The translations under genes and the position numbers were made by a program. From Tubiluchus corallicola (taxonomy: Eukaryota > Priapulida > Priapulimorpha > Priapulimorphida > Tubiluchidae), in contig JAQGDQ010000922.1 of the NCBI GenBank assembly GCA_030141605.1, positions 1 to 64,000 of the forward strand: 64,000 nt of DNA, written 5' to 3'. The notes beneath the pieces are model-generated. The model was not told the DNA's origin, searched no databases, and was given only the letters and a program-made list of their open reading frames with translations. Below, piece by piece: positions 12,876 to 51,871 of this stretch. The stretch's first letter is position 1, and the number at the start of each line of letters is the position of its first letter.

Positions 12876-13309
12876 TTCTCTTTCTCTCATTCTCTTTCCC
12901 TCCTTCCATCCGTCCGTCAATGCATTCACCCATCCATCCGTCCGTCAATCCATCCATCTATCCACAGGATACGGTGTACACCAAGGAGGCAAAATATCAC
13001 CCATTCTTTTTAATTTCTATTTCAGAGCGGTAAGAATTAAATCATCATAACAGCTTGGTTATAATATTACTAACGTGAATCACTTAATGTATGCAGACGA
13101 TGTTCATCAACAATTACAGTACTTCAACCCTACCAGCCGTCCATGTTTTTACACCAAAATTAACGTCCTTTATCTCAAATGATCTTAGCTACAAGTACTT
13201 AGTTTTCTCATTGTTATTCACAGGCTACAGAGGAAACGACAGCTTCTGGCAGTACATGAGTGGCTACCACCGTCAAGTTATACTTGGAACGAACGTAAAG
13301 TTAAACTGA
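735..13309 (+). CDS. PAF-acetylhydrolase family protein, nine exons, nucleophile serine replaced
   Basis: The family hydrolyses the sn-2 acetyl or oxidised acyl group of PAF-like phospholipids. Exons read by eye: 735-881, 3142-3241, 4238-4406, 5660-5816, 7629-7742, 8572-8666, 9909-10079, 12512-12660, 13224-13309. All introns are GT-AG, phases are consistent, and 395 aa are encoded. Family landmarks are visible in order: [72 protein letters not shown] and a terminal PGTN-like LGTNV. The catalytic Asp (Asp267 in CLDGW) and His (His322 in GTVHQ) are present. The elbow GHSFGG is GHGFG (Gly244), one residue shorter, so the nucleophile is missing. No signal peptide follows this ATG, and length fits the intracellular PAFAH2 type (about 390 aa) better than the secreted PLA2G7 type. 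Exon 1 can extend to an acceptor at 714, so an upstream exon is possible. Family is sure; activity is doubtful. Confidence 0.9.
905..2385. repeat. 123-bp minisatellite, about 12 near-identical units (PAF-AH intron 1)
   Basis: Units are almost identical. Because 123 is a multiple of three, the minus strand is open for 497 codons, but this is a repeat artefact. A variant unit (TATAACTATTGG instead of TACCACTATTGG) recurs five units apart (about 1525 and 2140), hinting at higher-order duplication. The array starts about 25 bases after the exon 1 donor. Confidence 0.95.
2715..2870. repeat. 20-bp tandem repeat, about 8 units
   Basis: The unit is close to ATTCAAACTGAGTATTTGAT. The surrounding 2400-3050 contains many scattered short copies of the AACTGAGTA motif and nothing coding. 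Confidence 0.85.
3440..4165. repeat. Two adjoining tandem repeats in PAF-AH intron 2
   Basis: 3440-3690 holds about five units containing TGGTTCACACACACATAT. 3700-4165 holds about thirteen 34-bp units around AAATGTCAATTAATACATGT. Both are degenerate arrays. Confidence 0.85.
5153..5563. mobile_element. hAT-type MITE with internal GA expansion (PAF-AH intron 3)
   Basis: Ends are CAGGGCCGACCTTAGG and its near inverse CTTAAGGCCGGCCCTG. A 7-base direct repeat, CTAACAT, flanks it (5146-5152 and 5564-5570). The CAGGGCC...GGCCCTG ends and flanking duplication are typical of non-autonomous hAT elements. About 200 bases of (GA)n sit inside, so the element is now roughly half simple repeat. It carries no transposase. 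Confidence 0.75.
6350..6715. repeat. Fold-back element in PAF-AH intron 4
   Basis: About 90 bases at 6350-6445 (through CATGATGCCTATACAGCAGT) recur inverted at 6615-6715, with a third, diverged direct copy between them. The rest of 5820-7185 shows nothing coding. Confidence 0.7.
7190..7580. repeat. 23-bp minisatellite, about 17 units
   Basis: The unit is TTACCCTAGTTACCGTTGCTA with small variation. It ends about 50 bases before the acceptor of PAF-AH exon 5 (7629). Confidence 0.9.
8166..8531. mobile_element. MITE family D, copy 1 (PAF-AH intron 5)
   Basis: Ends read AAGCCTTTTCACAGTTTC and, inverted, AACTGTGAAAAGACTTA, with TA at both edges. Internal markers are CTAGCAGGATCTTGCTTG and GAACTAGGTAAGGTTCTAGC. 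Relatives lie at 42763-43152 (same strand), 17707-18071 (inverted) and 55405-55680 (inverted, truncated). The right edge is only about 40 bases before exon 6. Confidence 0.75.
8795..9215. repeat. AACAGT/AACAGG hexanucleotide array
   Basis: A simple repeat in PAF-AH intron 6, open in several frames by composition only. Confidence 0.95.
9560..9790. repeat. Dispersed repeat fragment (family C)
   Basis: Shares TGCAGCTT..CTAATGTTCATG and ATGACGTCATyGGTGGAAGA with 20620-20850, and its last part with about 5070-5110. Non-coding. Confidence 0.55.
10100..10740. repeat. TTATTG / TTTTTA / TTACCG simple-repeat tract
   Basis: A hexanucleotide tract immediately after the donor of PAF-AH exon 7, changing unit type three times along its length. 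Confidence 0.95.
11290..11820. repeat. 80-bp repeat (3 units) then 28-bp repeat (about 9 units)
   Basis: 11290-11540 has three copies around GAATCCATCATTCATGCTTTT. 11560-11800 repeats ACCTACAAAATCAAAATACA plus GCCCAGGG. The remainder of PAF-AH intron 7 (10740-12510) contains AT-rich DNA and TACGTTACG-rich low complexity at 12180-12400. No exon was seen. Confidence 0.8.
12670..12905. repeat. CT dinucleotide tracts of PAF-AH intron 8
   Basis: Two CT runs are separated by a unique block (about 12770-12815) that is repeated at about 18455-18500 in a cyclase intron, also followed by a CT run. The CT runs and the downstream reverse-transcriptase fragment were therefore copied together. Confidence 0.9.
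12966..13199 (+). mobile_element. Reverse-transcriptase fragment of a non-LTR retrotransposon, copy 1
   Basis: Translation shows [18 protein letters not shown] (RT motif B region) and, after a frame disruption, NHLMYADD (catalytic motif C). Both are degenerate. It lies in the last PAF-AH intron, just before the final exon acceptor. A second copy is at 18632-18866. Confidence 0.75.
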
Positions 13310-13365
13310 TCAGTTGCAGCTGTCTCTATCAACATTTAATATTATTTTGTAAAAATGTTTTGTGA

Positions 13366-13371
13366 AATAAA
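13366..13371 (+). promoter_or_regulatory. Polyadenylation signal of the PAF-AH family gene
   Basis: A canonical AATAAA lies 57 bases after the stop codon at 13307-13309. Its position fits a short 3' UTR. Confidence 0.6.
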
Positions 13372-13654
13372 ACACCAGCAAAGAGTAGTTCTTATATTCC
13401 ATATAGAAATTATTTTTGTATACGTATGATATGTTTCAGTTATGGAACAGTAAACGTAGCTTGTTTTTTTAGAACACTTTTGATCAAATCGTGAAGAGAA
13501 TTCTGTAATATCATTAATTGTTTTTGTTAATTAAAGTTAATTTTGCCACATCGCTTGTTTTGTTCGGCTAAATTTAACTAGATTTGTTCAACGAGTTCTT
13601 CTTACACAATCCTAGATCAGCAATGTTTAAATAACGTGTCAGTTTAACCAGGTC

Positions 13655-14425
13655 AGTCTTTATTACAGCCACTTAAAAAACATTTATAGTTAAAACAACT
13701 TTTACATTAAAAAGTTAAAATCATGTCAAACGTTTCGACAGGCTGCTGCTGTCATCATCAGTGGTACATTTACAAACCTGCAACCAGTTTATATAGGCAG
13801 AGCCTATTATCCACTAACTAAATAGTTAACAGAAGCCAAATGGATAATGAATAAGCAGAAAAAACTGATACAATAACTTATGCAGTAATTATGTATTTAC
13901 AAAAAGCCAAATAGGTAATGAATAAGCAGACCAGTAAAGAAATTGATATAGTAAATTATGCACTAATTATGTATTTAACAGAAGCCAAATAGGTAATGAA
14001 TAAGCAGACCGGTAAAGAAATTGATGCAGTAACTTAAGCACTAATTATGTATTTACAAAAAATTAATTAACAATTATAAATGACTTGTTAATAAAAAAAG
14101 GTTCATCTTTGTACCCTGACAAGCCTTCTCTTAATGTACAAAGCAGTTCAGTTCCTTTAACTTTGTTTTCAAACACTTAGCTATTTGTTACTGTGTCAAT
14201 TTCTTTTCTTCAGGTCTGCTTATTCATTACCTATTTGGCTTCTGTTAACTACTTAATTAGTGCATGACAGACTCTGCCTATATAAACCTGTTGCATATTT
14301 GTAAATTTACCACTGATGACGACAGCAGCAGCCTGTCGAAACGTTTCGCATGATTTTATCTTTTTAATGTAAAAGTTTTAATAAAGTTTTGTTGTTTTTA
14401 ACTATAAATGTCATTAATAAAGACA
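13655..14425. mobile_element. Penelope-like element remnant, fold-back copy A
   Basis: Inverted arms (TTTATAGTTAAAAACAACAAA type ends through CGTTTCGACAGGCTGCTGCTG) bracket about 500 bases. On the plus strand near 14080-14200 the translation LYPDKPSLNVQSSSVPLTLF followed by a stop matches the C-terminal end of GIY-YIG Penelope-like proteins. Each arm carries a hammerhead-like core. The rest of the element's protein is gone. Confidence 0.65.
14313..14342 (+). ncRNA. Hammerhead-ribozyme-like core in the right arm of copy A
   Basis: CTGATGA, one spacer base, GACAG-loop-CTGTC (a perfect 5-bp stem II) and GAAAC reproduce the conserved hammerhead core. The mirror arm holds the same core on the minus strand at 13732-13761. 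Hammerhead motifs are known in Penelope-like elements. Stems I and III were not fully resolved, so activity is uncertain. Confidence 0.45.
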
Positions 14426-14522
14426 TGTTTTGTAAAAAAATGAAACATTTGTAAAAAAAGTCCTCAGTCACCTACAACCCTGATGTGATATAATTGTGAC
14501 AAGATAATCAAATAATCAAAAC

Positions 14523-14981
14523 CAGTGGCGCAGCTAGGAGGGGAGCAAGGGAAGCAACCACCCCAAGCACATTTTTCAAAATTGTCGCTTTTCAACATTT
14601 TTAACTCTTTCATTCACTCGTGCAATAAAAGTAAGTTGAATCATTTTCATTTCTTTTTTAATCGCAGCTTTTACAGAGTTTTCTGGAATCATTACTTTAT
14701 TTGACCAACCTGCCTCCCTAGTTTGCTTGCATTTACACAACTCATTTGTCAAGATTGACTGAATGAACCCAGGATCAAATTGCCCAAACTTTATTATTAT
14801 AATATATTCTTATCACACACCAATACTGTCTGCTGTGGCATAGACAAACGTATAATTGCTTCACGTGTCACGGCACCTTTTTTCACGTGCTTGCTCCCCT
14901 CAACTTTAGAACCTGGCTACGCCCCCTGTCACAGTGTCTTTTTTATGCTCCCCTCAACTTTAGAACCTGGCTACGCCCCTC
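14523..14981. mobile_element. hAT-type MITE with perfect 8-bp target duplication
   Basis: Left end is CAGTGGCGCAGCTAGG and right end is CCTGGCTACGCCCCTC. ATCAAAAC is duplicated exactly at 14515-14522 and 14982-14989, the 8-bp size expected of hAT elements. The right end motif is present twice (about 14895 and 14948). No transposase is visible. Confidence 0.8.
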
Positions 14982-15324
14982 ATCAAAACCAATTAATGAA
15001 CATAATGAGAAGTATTAATTTTGTGAGATTTAGTGTCTATTGTGCGTGTTAGTGTACCTATCATATGAATGATAATTACGAAAGCTGTAATGCTTGATGA
15101 TAAAGATAAAATATCGAAATAAACGTTGAATAATCTTTGATTTTATTATTTTTTCTTATTGTTCTTCAACTTACTGTTGCCATCAGATAAAAAAACGTTT
15201 TTTATTTTAGTATTTTATCAAGTGAAAAAGCACTAAAAGAAAGCAAGCGACAGGAATCGAACCCGCTTTGCTGTGAAAATTATTCTCTGTCTCAGTGCAG
15301 TTTGCTCATATAACAAACAAAATT

Positions 15325-17690
15325 TCATCTCAACTTTTTATTACAGGCACTTAAAAACATTTATAGTTAAAACAAAACAACTTTATTAAAACTTTTAATT
15401 AGTTAAATAGTTAAATAATCATGCCAAACGTTTCGACAGGCTACTGCTGTCATTATCAGTGGTAAATTTACCAACATACAAACATCCAGCATTAATGACC
15501 ATATCTGTGCCTCTGACGACAAAGCTGGTTTTAATTATTTCAACATTGTGACCAGAGCTGCAAATAACTGGGACTTATTAATAAAAGAAACCTTATCTAT
15601 GTACCCTAATAAGCCTTCTCTTAATGTACAAAACAGATCAATTCCTTTAACTTTATGCTCAAACACTTAGCTACTTGTTACTGTATCAATTTCTTCTCTT
15701 CAGGTCTGCTCATTCATTACCTATTTGGCTTTTTGTAAATACACAATTAGTGCATAATTTACTGTATCAATTTCTTTTCTACTGGTCTGCTTATTCATTA
15801 CCTATTTGGCTTTTTGTAAATACACAATTAGTGCATAATTTACTGTATCAATTTCTTTTCTACTGGTCTGCTTATTCATTACCTATTTGGCTTTTTGTAA
15901 ATACATAATTAGTGCATAATTTACTGTATCAATTTCTTTTCTACTGGTCTGCTTATTCATTACCTATTTGGCTTTTTGTAAATACATAATTAGTGCATAA
16001 TTTACTGTATCAATTTCTTTTCTACTGGTCTGCTTATTCATTACCTATTTGGCTTTTTGTAAATACATAATTAGTGCATAATTTACTGTGTCAATTTCTT
16101 TTCTACTGGTCTGCTTATTCATTACCTATTTGGCTTTTTGTAAATACATAATTAGTGCATAATTTACTGTATTAATTTCTTTTCTACTGGTCTGCTTATT
16201 CATTACCTATTTGGCTTTTTGTAAATACATAATTAGTGCATAATTTACTGTATCAATTTCTTTTCTTCAGGTCTGCTTATTCATTACCTATTTGGCTTTT
16301 TGTAAATACATAATTAGTGCATAATTTACTGTGTCAATTTCTTTTCTACTGGTCTGCTTATTCATTACCTATTTGGCTTTTTGTAAATACATAATTAGTG
16401 CATAATTTACTGTATCAATTTCTTTTCTACTGGTCTGCTTATTCATTACCTATTTGGCTTTTTGTAAATACACAATTAGTGCATAATTTACTGTATCAAT
16501 TTCTTTTCTTCAGGTCTGCTTATTCATTACCTATTTGGCTTTTTGTAAATACACAATTAGTGCATAATTTACTGTGTCAATTTCTTTTCTTCAGGTCTGC
16601 TTATCCATTACCTATTTGGTTTTTGTAAATACATAATTAGTGCATAATTTACTGTATCAATTTCTTTTCTACAGGTCTGCTTATTCATTACCTATTTGGC
16701 TTTTTGTAAATACATAATTAGTGCATAATTTACTGTATCAATTTCTTTTCTACAGGTCTGCTTATTCATTACCTATTTGGCTTTTTGCAAATACACAATT
16801 AGTACATAATTTTCTGTATAAATTTCTTTTCTACTGGTCTGCTTATTCATTACCAGTTTGGCTTTTTGTAAATACATAATTAGTGCATAATTTACTGTAT
16901 CAATTTCTTTTCTACTGGTCTGCTTATTCATTACCTATTTGGCTTTTTGTAAATACATAATTAGTGCATAATTTACTGTATAAATTTCTTTTCTACTGGT
17001 CTGCTTATTCATTACCTATTTGGCTTTTTGTAAATACATAATTAGTACATAATTTTCTGTATAAATTTCTTTTCTACTGGTCTGCTTATTCATTACCTAT
17101 TTGGCTTTTTGTAAATACATAATTAGTACATAATTTTCTGTATAAATTTCTTTTCTACTGGTCTGCTTATTCATTACCAGTTTGGCTTTTTGTAAATACA
17201 TAATTAGTGCATAATTTTCTGTATAAATTTCTTTTCTACTGGTCTGCTTATTCATTACCTATTTGGCTTTTTGTAAATACATAATTAGTACATAATTTTC
17301 TGTATAAATTTTTTTTCTACTGGTCTGCTTATTCATTACCTATTTGGCTTTTTGTAAATACATAATTAGTACATAATTTTCTGTATAAATTTCTTTTCTA
17401 CTGGTCTGCTTATTCATTACTTATTTGGCTTTTTATAAATACACAATTAGTGCGTAATTTACTGTGTCAATTTCTTTACTGGTCTGCTTATTCATTACCT
17501 ATTTGGCTTCTGTTAACTACTTAATTAGTGCATAATAGGCTCTGCCTACATAAACTGGTTGTATGTTTGTAAATTTACCACTGATGATGACAGCAGCAGT
17601 CTGTTGAAACGTTTGGCTTAATTTTAACTATGTAAAGTAAAACTTTTTCATAAAGTTTTGGTGTTTTTAACTATAAACTGCCACCTTTTG
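15325..17690. mobile_element. Penelope-like element remnant, copy B, swollen by a minisatellite
   Basis: The same arms as copy A lie at about 15345-15470 and 17555-17690. At about 15485-15670 the plus strand reads DHICASDD and then MYPNKPSLNVQNRSIPLTLC before a stop, a Penelope-like C-terminal signature. Between this and the right arm lie about 22 tandem 81-bp units. The right-arm hammerhead-like core (17581-17610) is intact, with a G-U pair in stem II. The left-arm core is mutated (CTGATAA). Confidence 0.65.
15690..17510. repeat. 81-bp minisatellite, about 22 units
   Basis: The unit includes ACTGGTCTGCTTATTCATTA and CCTATTTGGCTTTTTGTAAA. The same sequence is single-copy in Penelope-like copy A, so the array arose inside copy B. 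The unit length is a multiple of three, which explains short repeated open frames here. Confidence 0.95.
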
Positions 17691-17706
17691 TCCTGTTCTA
17701 CATACC

Positions 17707-18068
17707 AGCGATTGATGATGATGATCATGAAAAGGTCAAAGGTTAAGTGCACCAGGCAACACGTTTGTGTTCACTTGACAACGCATTGCAGTCCAAGCTG
17801 TTGTAATGGTAACAGTTTTAACAGCTAGCTAGAACATTACCTAGTTCATTTTTTCTTGTTCCCAAGCAAGATCCTTGCTAGTAAATCACTCGATAGAACA
17901 CTAGCGCATAATTAAGTCCACGTAAAAAAACTGAAGTTACTGAACTGTTGTGGCAGAAGGGTTTGCTTTACCCACACGTCACGTGGTAGTTAAAACGCGT
18001 TGCTGCGGTACACTTAACGTTTGACCTGCAGCAACTGCGCGTGCGCACAACGAAATCGTGAAAAGACA

Positions 18069-18071
<3 letters not shown>
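17707..18071. mobile_element. MITE family D, inverted copy at the cyclase 3' end
   Basis: An inverted relative of 8166-8531 and 42763-43152. Its terminal bases on the minus strand, TAATGTCTTTTCACG, supply the TAA stop codon of the guanylate cyclase and the start of its 3' UTR. Confidence 0.75.
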
Positions 18072-46298
<28,227 letters not shown>

Positions 46299-46599
46299 GT
46301 GTGCACGCTAAAGCCGTTTCCCACCAAGCACGAAACGCAGCAGAACAACGCAGCAGACACAGTGTGAACCTGTCTCTACCTGTCCTTCTCAGCTACTGAG
46401 CGCATTTATATCTATAGCCTGAAGCCATAGATATCTAAATGCTCTGCAGATTTCGGCACCAGTGTTCAAGCGTGACAGCTAATTAAGTTGTCGACGTTAT
46501 TAGAGAGCAGGGAATTAGCGTGAACCATATAACAGTGTATATTATAATGGACTATTTGTTTTCTTTACATCGACTTCATGTAGTAGTAATAAGTATCAC

Positions 46600-48670
46600 A
46601 TCTTCTCAGGGGCGTATCCACACTTTACGACACCCCGGGTTTATAATGTTGATATCGACTTCGTGTTGTAGTAATGAGTATCATCATCTTCTCAGGGGCG
46701 TATCCACACTTTACGACGCCCCAGGTTTATAATGTTTATATCGACTTCGTGTTGTAGTAATAAGTATCATCATCTTCTCAGGGGCGTATCCACACTTTAC
46801 GACACCCTAGGTTTATAATGTTTATATCGACTTCGTGTTGTAGTAATGAGTATCATCATCTTCTCAGGGGCGTATCCACACTTTACGACACCCTAGGTTT
46901 ATAATGTTTATATCGACTTCGTGTTGTAGTAATGAGTATCATCATCTTCTCAGGGGCGTATCCACACTTTACGACACCCTAGGTTTATAATGTTTATATC
47001 GACTTCGTGTTGTAGTAATAAGTATCATCATCTTCTCAGGGGCGTATCCACACTTTACGACACCCTAGGTTTATAATGTTTATATCGACTTCGTGTTGTA
47101 GTAATAAGTATCGTCATCTTCTCAGGGGCGTATCCACACTTTACGACACCCTAGGTTTATAATGTTTATATCGACTTCGTGTTGTAGTAATGAGTATCAT
47201 CATCTTCTCAGGGGCGTATCCACACTTTACGAAGCCCTGGGTTTATAATGTTTATATCGACTTCGTGTTGTAGTAATGAGTATCATCATCTTCTCAGGGG
47301 CGTATCCACACTTTACGACGCCCTGGGTTTATAATGTTTATATCGACTTCGTGTTGTAGTAATAAGTATCGTCATCTTCTCAGGGGCGTATCCACACTTT
47401 ACGACACCCTAGGTTTATAATGTTTATATCGACTTCGTGTTGTAGTAATGAGTATCATCATCTTCTCAGGGGCGTATCCACACTTTACGACACCCTAGGT
47501 TTATAATGTTTATATCGACTTCGTGTTGTAGTAATAAGTATCATCATCTTCTCAGGGGCGTATCCACACTGTACGAAGCCCCAGGTTTATAATGTTTATA
47601 TCGACTTCGTTGTGTAATGAGTATCATCATCTTCTCAGGGGCATCCACACTTTACGACACCCTAGGTTTATAATGTTTATATCGACTTCGTGTTGTAGTA
47701 ATGAGTATCATCATCTTCTCAGGCGTATCCACACTTTACGACACCCTAGGTTTATAATGTTTATATCGACTTCGTGTTGTAGTAATGAGTATCATCATCT
47801 TCTCAGGGGCGTATCCACACTTTACGACACCCTAGGTTTATAATGTTTATATCGACTTCGTGTTGTAGTAATGAGTATCATCATCTTCTCAGGGGCGTAT
47901 CCACACTTTACGACACCCTAGGTTTATAATGTTTATATCGACTTCGTGTTGTAGTAATAAGTATCATCATCTTCTCAGGGGCGTATCCACACTTTACGAC
48001 GCCCTGGGTTTATAATGTTTATATCGACTTCGTGTTGTAGTAATGAGTATCATCATCTTCTCAGGGGCGTATCCACACTTTACGACACCCTAGGTTTATA
48101 ATGTTTATATCGACTTCGTGATGTAGTAATAAGTATCGTCATCTTCTCAGGGGCGTATCCACACTTTACCACACCCTAGGTTTATAATGTTGATATCGAC
48201 TTCGTGTTGTAGTAATGAGTATCATCATCTTCTCAGGGGCGTATCCACACTTTACGAAGCCCTGGGTTTATAATGTTTATATCGACTTCGTGTTGTAGTA
48301 ATGAGTATCATCATCTTCTCAGGGGCGTATCCACACTTTACGACACCCTAGGTTTATAATGTTGATATCGACTTCGTGTTGTAGTAATAAGTATCATCAT
48401 CTTCTCAGGGGCGTATCCACACTTTCCGACGCCCTAGGTTTATAATGTTGATATCGACTTCATGTTGTAGTAATATGTATCATCATCTTCTCGGGGGCGT
48501 ATCCACACTTTACGAAGCCCTAGGTTTATAATGTTATATCGACTCAAAAAACACACCCACACCACACCACCCCTGGTTTATAATGTTGATATCGACTTCA
48601 TGTTGTAGTAATATGTATCATCATCTTCTCGGGGGCGTATCCACACTTTACGAAGCCCTAGGTTTATAAT
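46600..48670. repeat. 87-bp minisatellite, about 24 units, upstream of the cyclase
   Basis: The unit contains GGTTTATAATGTTTATATCG, ACTTCGTGTTGTAGTAATGA and TCAGGGGCGTATCCACACTT. It begins about 300 bases 5' of the cyclase start codon. The last unit runs into a sequence (48670-49000) that recurs at 56510-56880, so the array is an amplified end of a dispersed element. Confidence 0.95.
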
Positions 48671-49422
48671 TCTGCACCACCCATCTCTATTGTGAATCTA
48701 TTTTTTGTTTGTGTAATGAGGAGATTAAACAATTAAATTACTTGTGGTGTATTAGACGCACTATTAACCTAGATTGTACGTGGTCGTGATTAATTACATG
48801 TATTTGCGTAGCGTTTATATTCAAGCGGGTTGTGCAACTGCTTGTTGCGTAATACCTTGCACCTGTTCGTTATGTGGCACTTATATAAAAGCAGAACTCA
48901 GTGGTGTACTGTGTTATAAAATGCGCCCTTTACATGATCCGAGGAGAGTAAGAATTTTTCTAAAATGTGACGCTCTGAACTATAGCCTATTGGTTAATAT
49001 GCCCCTGAATCTTCTGAGCACTAATTCATTAGACTCATAAATAGAGATGACTTGCCATTAACGCTGAATTAAAGTCCTTTACGCCTAGATGTCGTGTCAT
49101 CTAGTTCAATGAATGTTAATATGTAAATGTTTCCATTTAGTAGGTCACAGAGATCTCCTTGACGTTGGGTGCCCGCGTGATTGGATTCTCCGTGATCCTA
49201 GATAAAGCGATTACTGCTTGGGGAATTCGATCAGCTTCCTCATCCGATTCAGTTTCAATGAGGGGCATTGGAAGCCACCTGCGTCACGGCGTGCTTTGAT
49301 GCAAAGGGTTAGCGAAGCCACTGAGTCCCTGCTGGGTGCGATCACAGGGGGTAACGGATGACGCAGGGCAGAAATTGGTGCCTCATTAAATGAGCTTGTT
49401 GATTTTAATTGGCAGTGGTGAC

Positions 49423-49935
49423 CAGGGGGGGGGGCGGCTCGTAGCTAAAATTAGCCGGGGAGCTGCTTCGGAAAATTTTTAGCTATTGCTTTAATACTGT
49501 GTAAAACGAAATAAACATATGTAATTTTAATGTTGTAATTGTAATTTTTAACAAACAAACCTATGAAAGTTTATACATAAAGTTGATAAAATTGTACACA
49601 AAAATACTGTTTGCTTACTAATAGTCTAAATTGTCACAGTTCAAGCTTGATCGATTCACGGTAAGCACGAGACAACTGACAACAAACTGTGTGAGTGACA
49701 GTACTTTTTCTACCTGGGCTCAGACATGTGTATAGCCGCATGCGCACAACCGCCAAACACACCACGTTGCTGGAGCTGTGAAACATACAGTACTACCCTC
49801 ACGAGCTCTGGTTCCGCACAAGTATAAAGAAAGAACTAAAGAAAAAAAGACTTATTATAGTGAATATTATGGATAATATTGAGTGAAAATAGGGGGTGCT
49901 GCAGTTCCACAGTACCTATACACGAGCCGCCACTG
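49423..49935. mobile_element. hAT-type MITE family F, intact ends and perfect 8-bp target duplication
   Basis: Left end CAGGGGGGGGGCGGCTCGTA and right end ACGAGCCGCCACTG. GTGGTGAC is duplicated at 49415-49422 and 49936-49943. There is no coding capacity. The 49050-49415 stretch before it is unassigned, with no open frame that could be recognised. Confidence 0.85.
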
Positions 49936-50289
49936 GTGGTGACATCTGTGATCTCCCTAGCTAAATAACAAAATCTTTAACTTGTGTAATAGGCCTAAAA
50001 CCTCCTTTTTGTTCTTCCGTCAATCTTAACCGTATCCGTTGTCAGCTAAGAGCATGATAGGATTGTTTCAATTCTTCTGGGCTTAATCGAGTTCACATTT
50101 TCACTTTCCAGCGGCTGCTCTTACTTTGAGTAATAGGGTTTGTAATTACATTTAGTAAAAAAGTTGTTCACTGCGGTTGTGTTGAAATATGTGCTAATTT
50201 GGTTGGCTATAAATAGCTAAATAGTGGTGTTTCTTAAAGCAAAACTGGACCCAATCTTAAACTGTAGGTCATAACTATCTACTCTTAAG

Positions 50290-51780
50290 TATTAAAAGAA
50301 AACATACTATTTTTTCAAAAATGACTTACGTGAAAGAATTATTACCTCACAAACACAATTTCACGTTCGCGCCACTAATTTTTTGCTGTTACATGCATTT
50401 CAACATTCGTTAGTTAGACGGGCACAAGCGTCTGCATTTTGGAAACGCATTGCACAAAAAACAGGTACTGTACCTCTCAGTCCAAATGTGTTAGTTTGCG
50501 ACGTTCGACAGCCAATGCGTGAGCACAGCTGTAAATTTAAATTTTTATCTTAAAACTTGCCTAGTTTTAGTAAAACACATTGAATTTCTTACAGTAGCAC
50601 TGTACTTCATTTTGTCGTTTCACAAAATTTTACCGCCAATTTTAAGGTATACATTTTAACACCAATTATTACTGCAAAAGCGTTTCTGATGATTAAATAA
50701 TAGATTAAAACATTTAATTAAGGGCAGGCGAGCTCAGCTATTGATGACATCACAAATTAACATGAGCTGCAAACAAAACTTTTAATGCGTCGCAAAACTT
50801 CTGCACGCACACGAAGAACAAGAAAGAAGAAAGGCAGAATAAAAACAAGAAAAGACAGGACTGTGATTATTTATTTATTCATATATTTTTTAATTTTTAA
50901 CGTCAAACATTTCTCGCAGTAATACTACTGTTTATGATAAATAACCAATTACAATAACAACAACAACAACAACAATAACAATTGCAACTATTAACAATCA
51001 CCAAGAGCCTCAAAATTCACTTCAAAATGTCATACATTACAACAAAGATGAAAAATTTGCATAAGATAAACCTAATTTAAACAGTAATTCTTAATTAACA
51101 ACATCTATTTCAAAAAAGGGTTACAAAACCACTTGGTCAACTGCAGATGGTGACGGTAAATGACGTAAATGACGTAAATGACGTCAAAAATGTAATTCAT
51201 CGCGGTAAAAAATCGATAAAAAGTACAGCACTCTTGTGAGGAAGAATTTTTAGCTATGAAAAAAGTTTCAAAGTTCGTGCACAAATCAAAACTAAAAATC
51301 TTTGTTTGTAGAACAAATGTGTTCTAAAAGTACAGTAAGTCTTCACTTAACGACAGCCCGCTTAGCAACGTTTTGTCTTAATAATGACAATTATTTAATT
51401 TACAGTTAAGTCCTACTTCAGGTACCCCTTTCCTTGTACTTTAAGCACAATTATTAGTCTATGTTACAAAACGTATGATGCAATACATACACAACAAAAA
51501 AAATTGTGCACCTCCGCTGGGATTCGAAACCGGGACTTGCAGTTTCCGAACACGAGTGTCATTACTGACACCGCGTGGTAGGGGTTACGTTACTTCATCG
51601 GAATGAATTATACGAGGTTATTCAGACACCGAAGAATAAAAATTCATCACCATTTAGCAGGTACTGCAAGTGTTAATAATAAATATGGTACAACAATATC
51701 GTATGCAAAAAAATACATGCATACTTAAAACATGCACCGCACATAATGGAAATAGCGAACTGTTCAACAGAATTATCGAT
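50290..51780. other. Intergenic DNA with a family C repeat
   Basis: 50290-50780 is an inverted family C copy. 50780-51780 is AT-rich, with an ATTTATTTATT run and a degenerate tRNA-like B-box block at about 51511-51580. No exon was recognised. Hexosaminidase 3' UTR would occupy the upper end. Confidence 0.5.
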
Positions 51781-51871
51781 TATATGTACACAAAAACAAG
51801 TTTTTGAAATCGATTCCACTAGATTCCACTTCTGTGCACTCAAGATGGCCGCCGAAGATGGCCGCCAAAGT

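Noticed and set aside
51511-51580. tRNA-like B box (GGTTTCGAATCC on the minus strand)
   Set aside because: No convincing acceptor and D-arm pairing could be drawn. It is at best the head of a tRNA-derived SINE. A similar weak case at about 15252 was rejected too.
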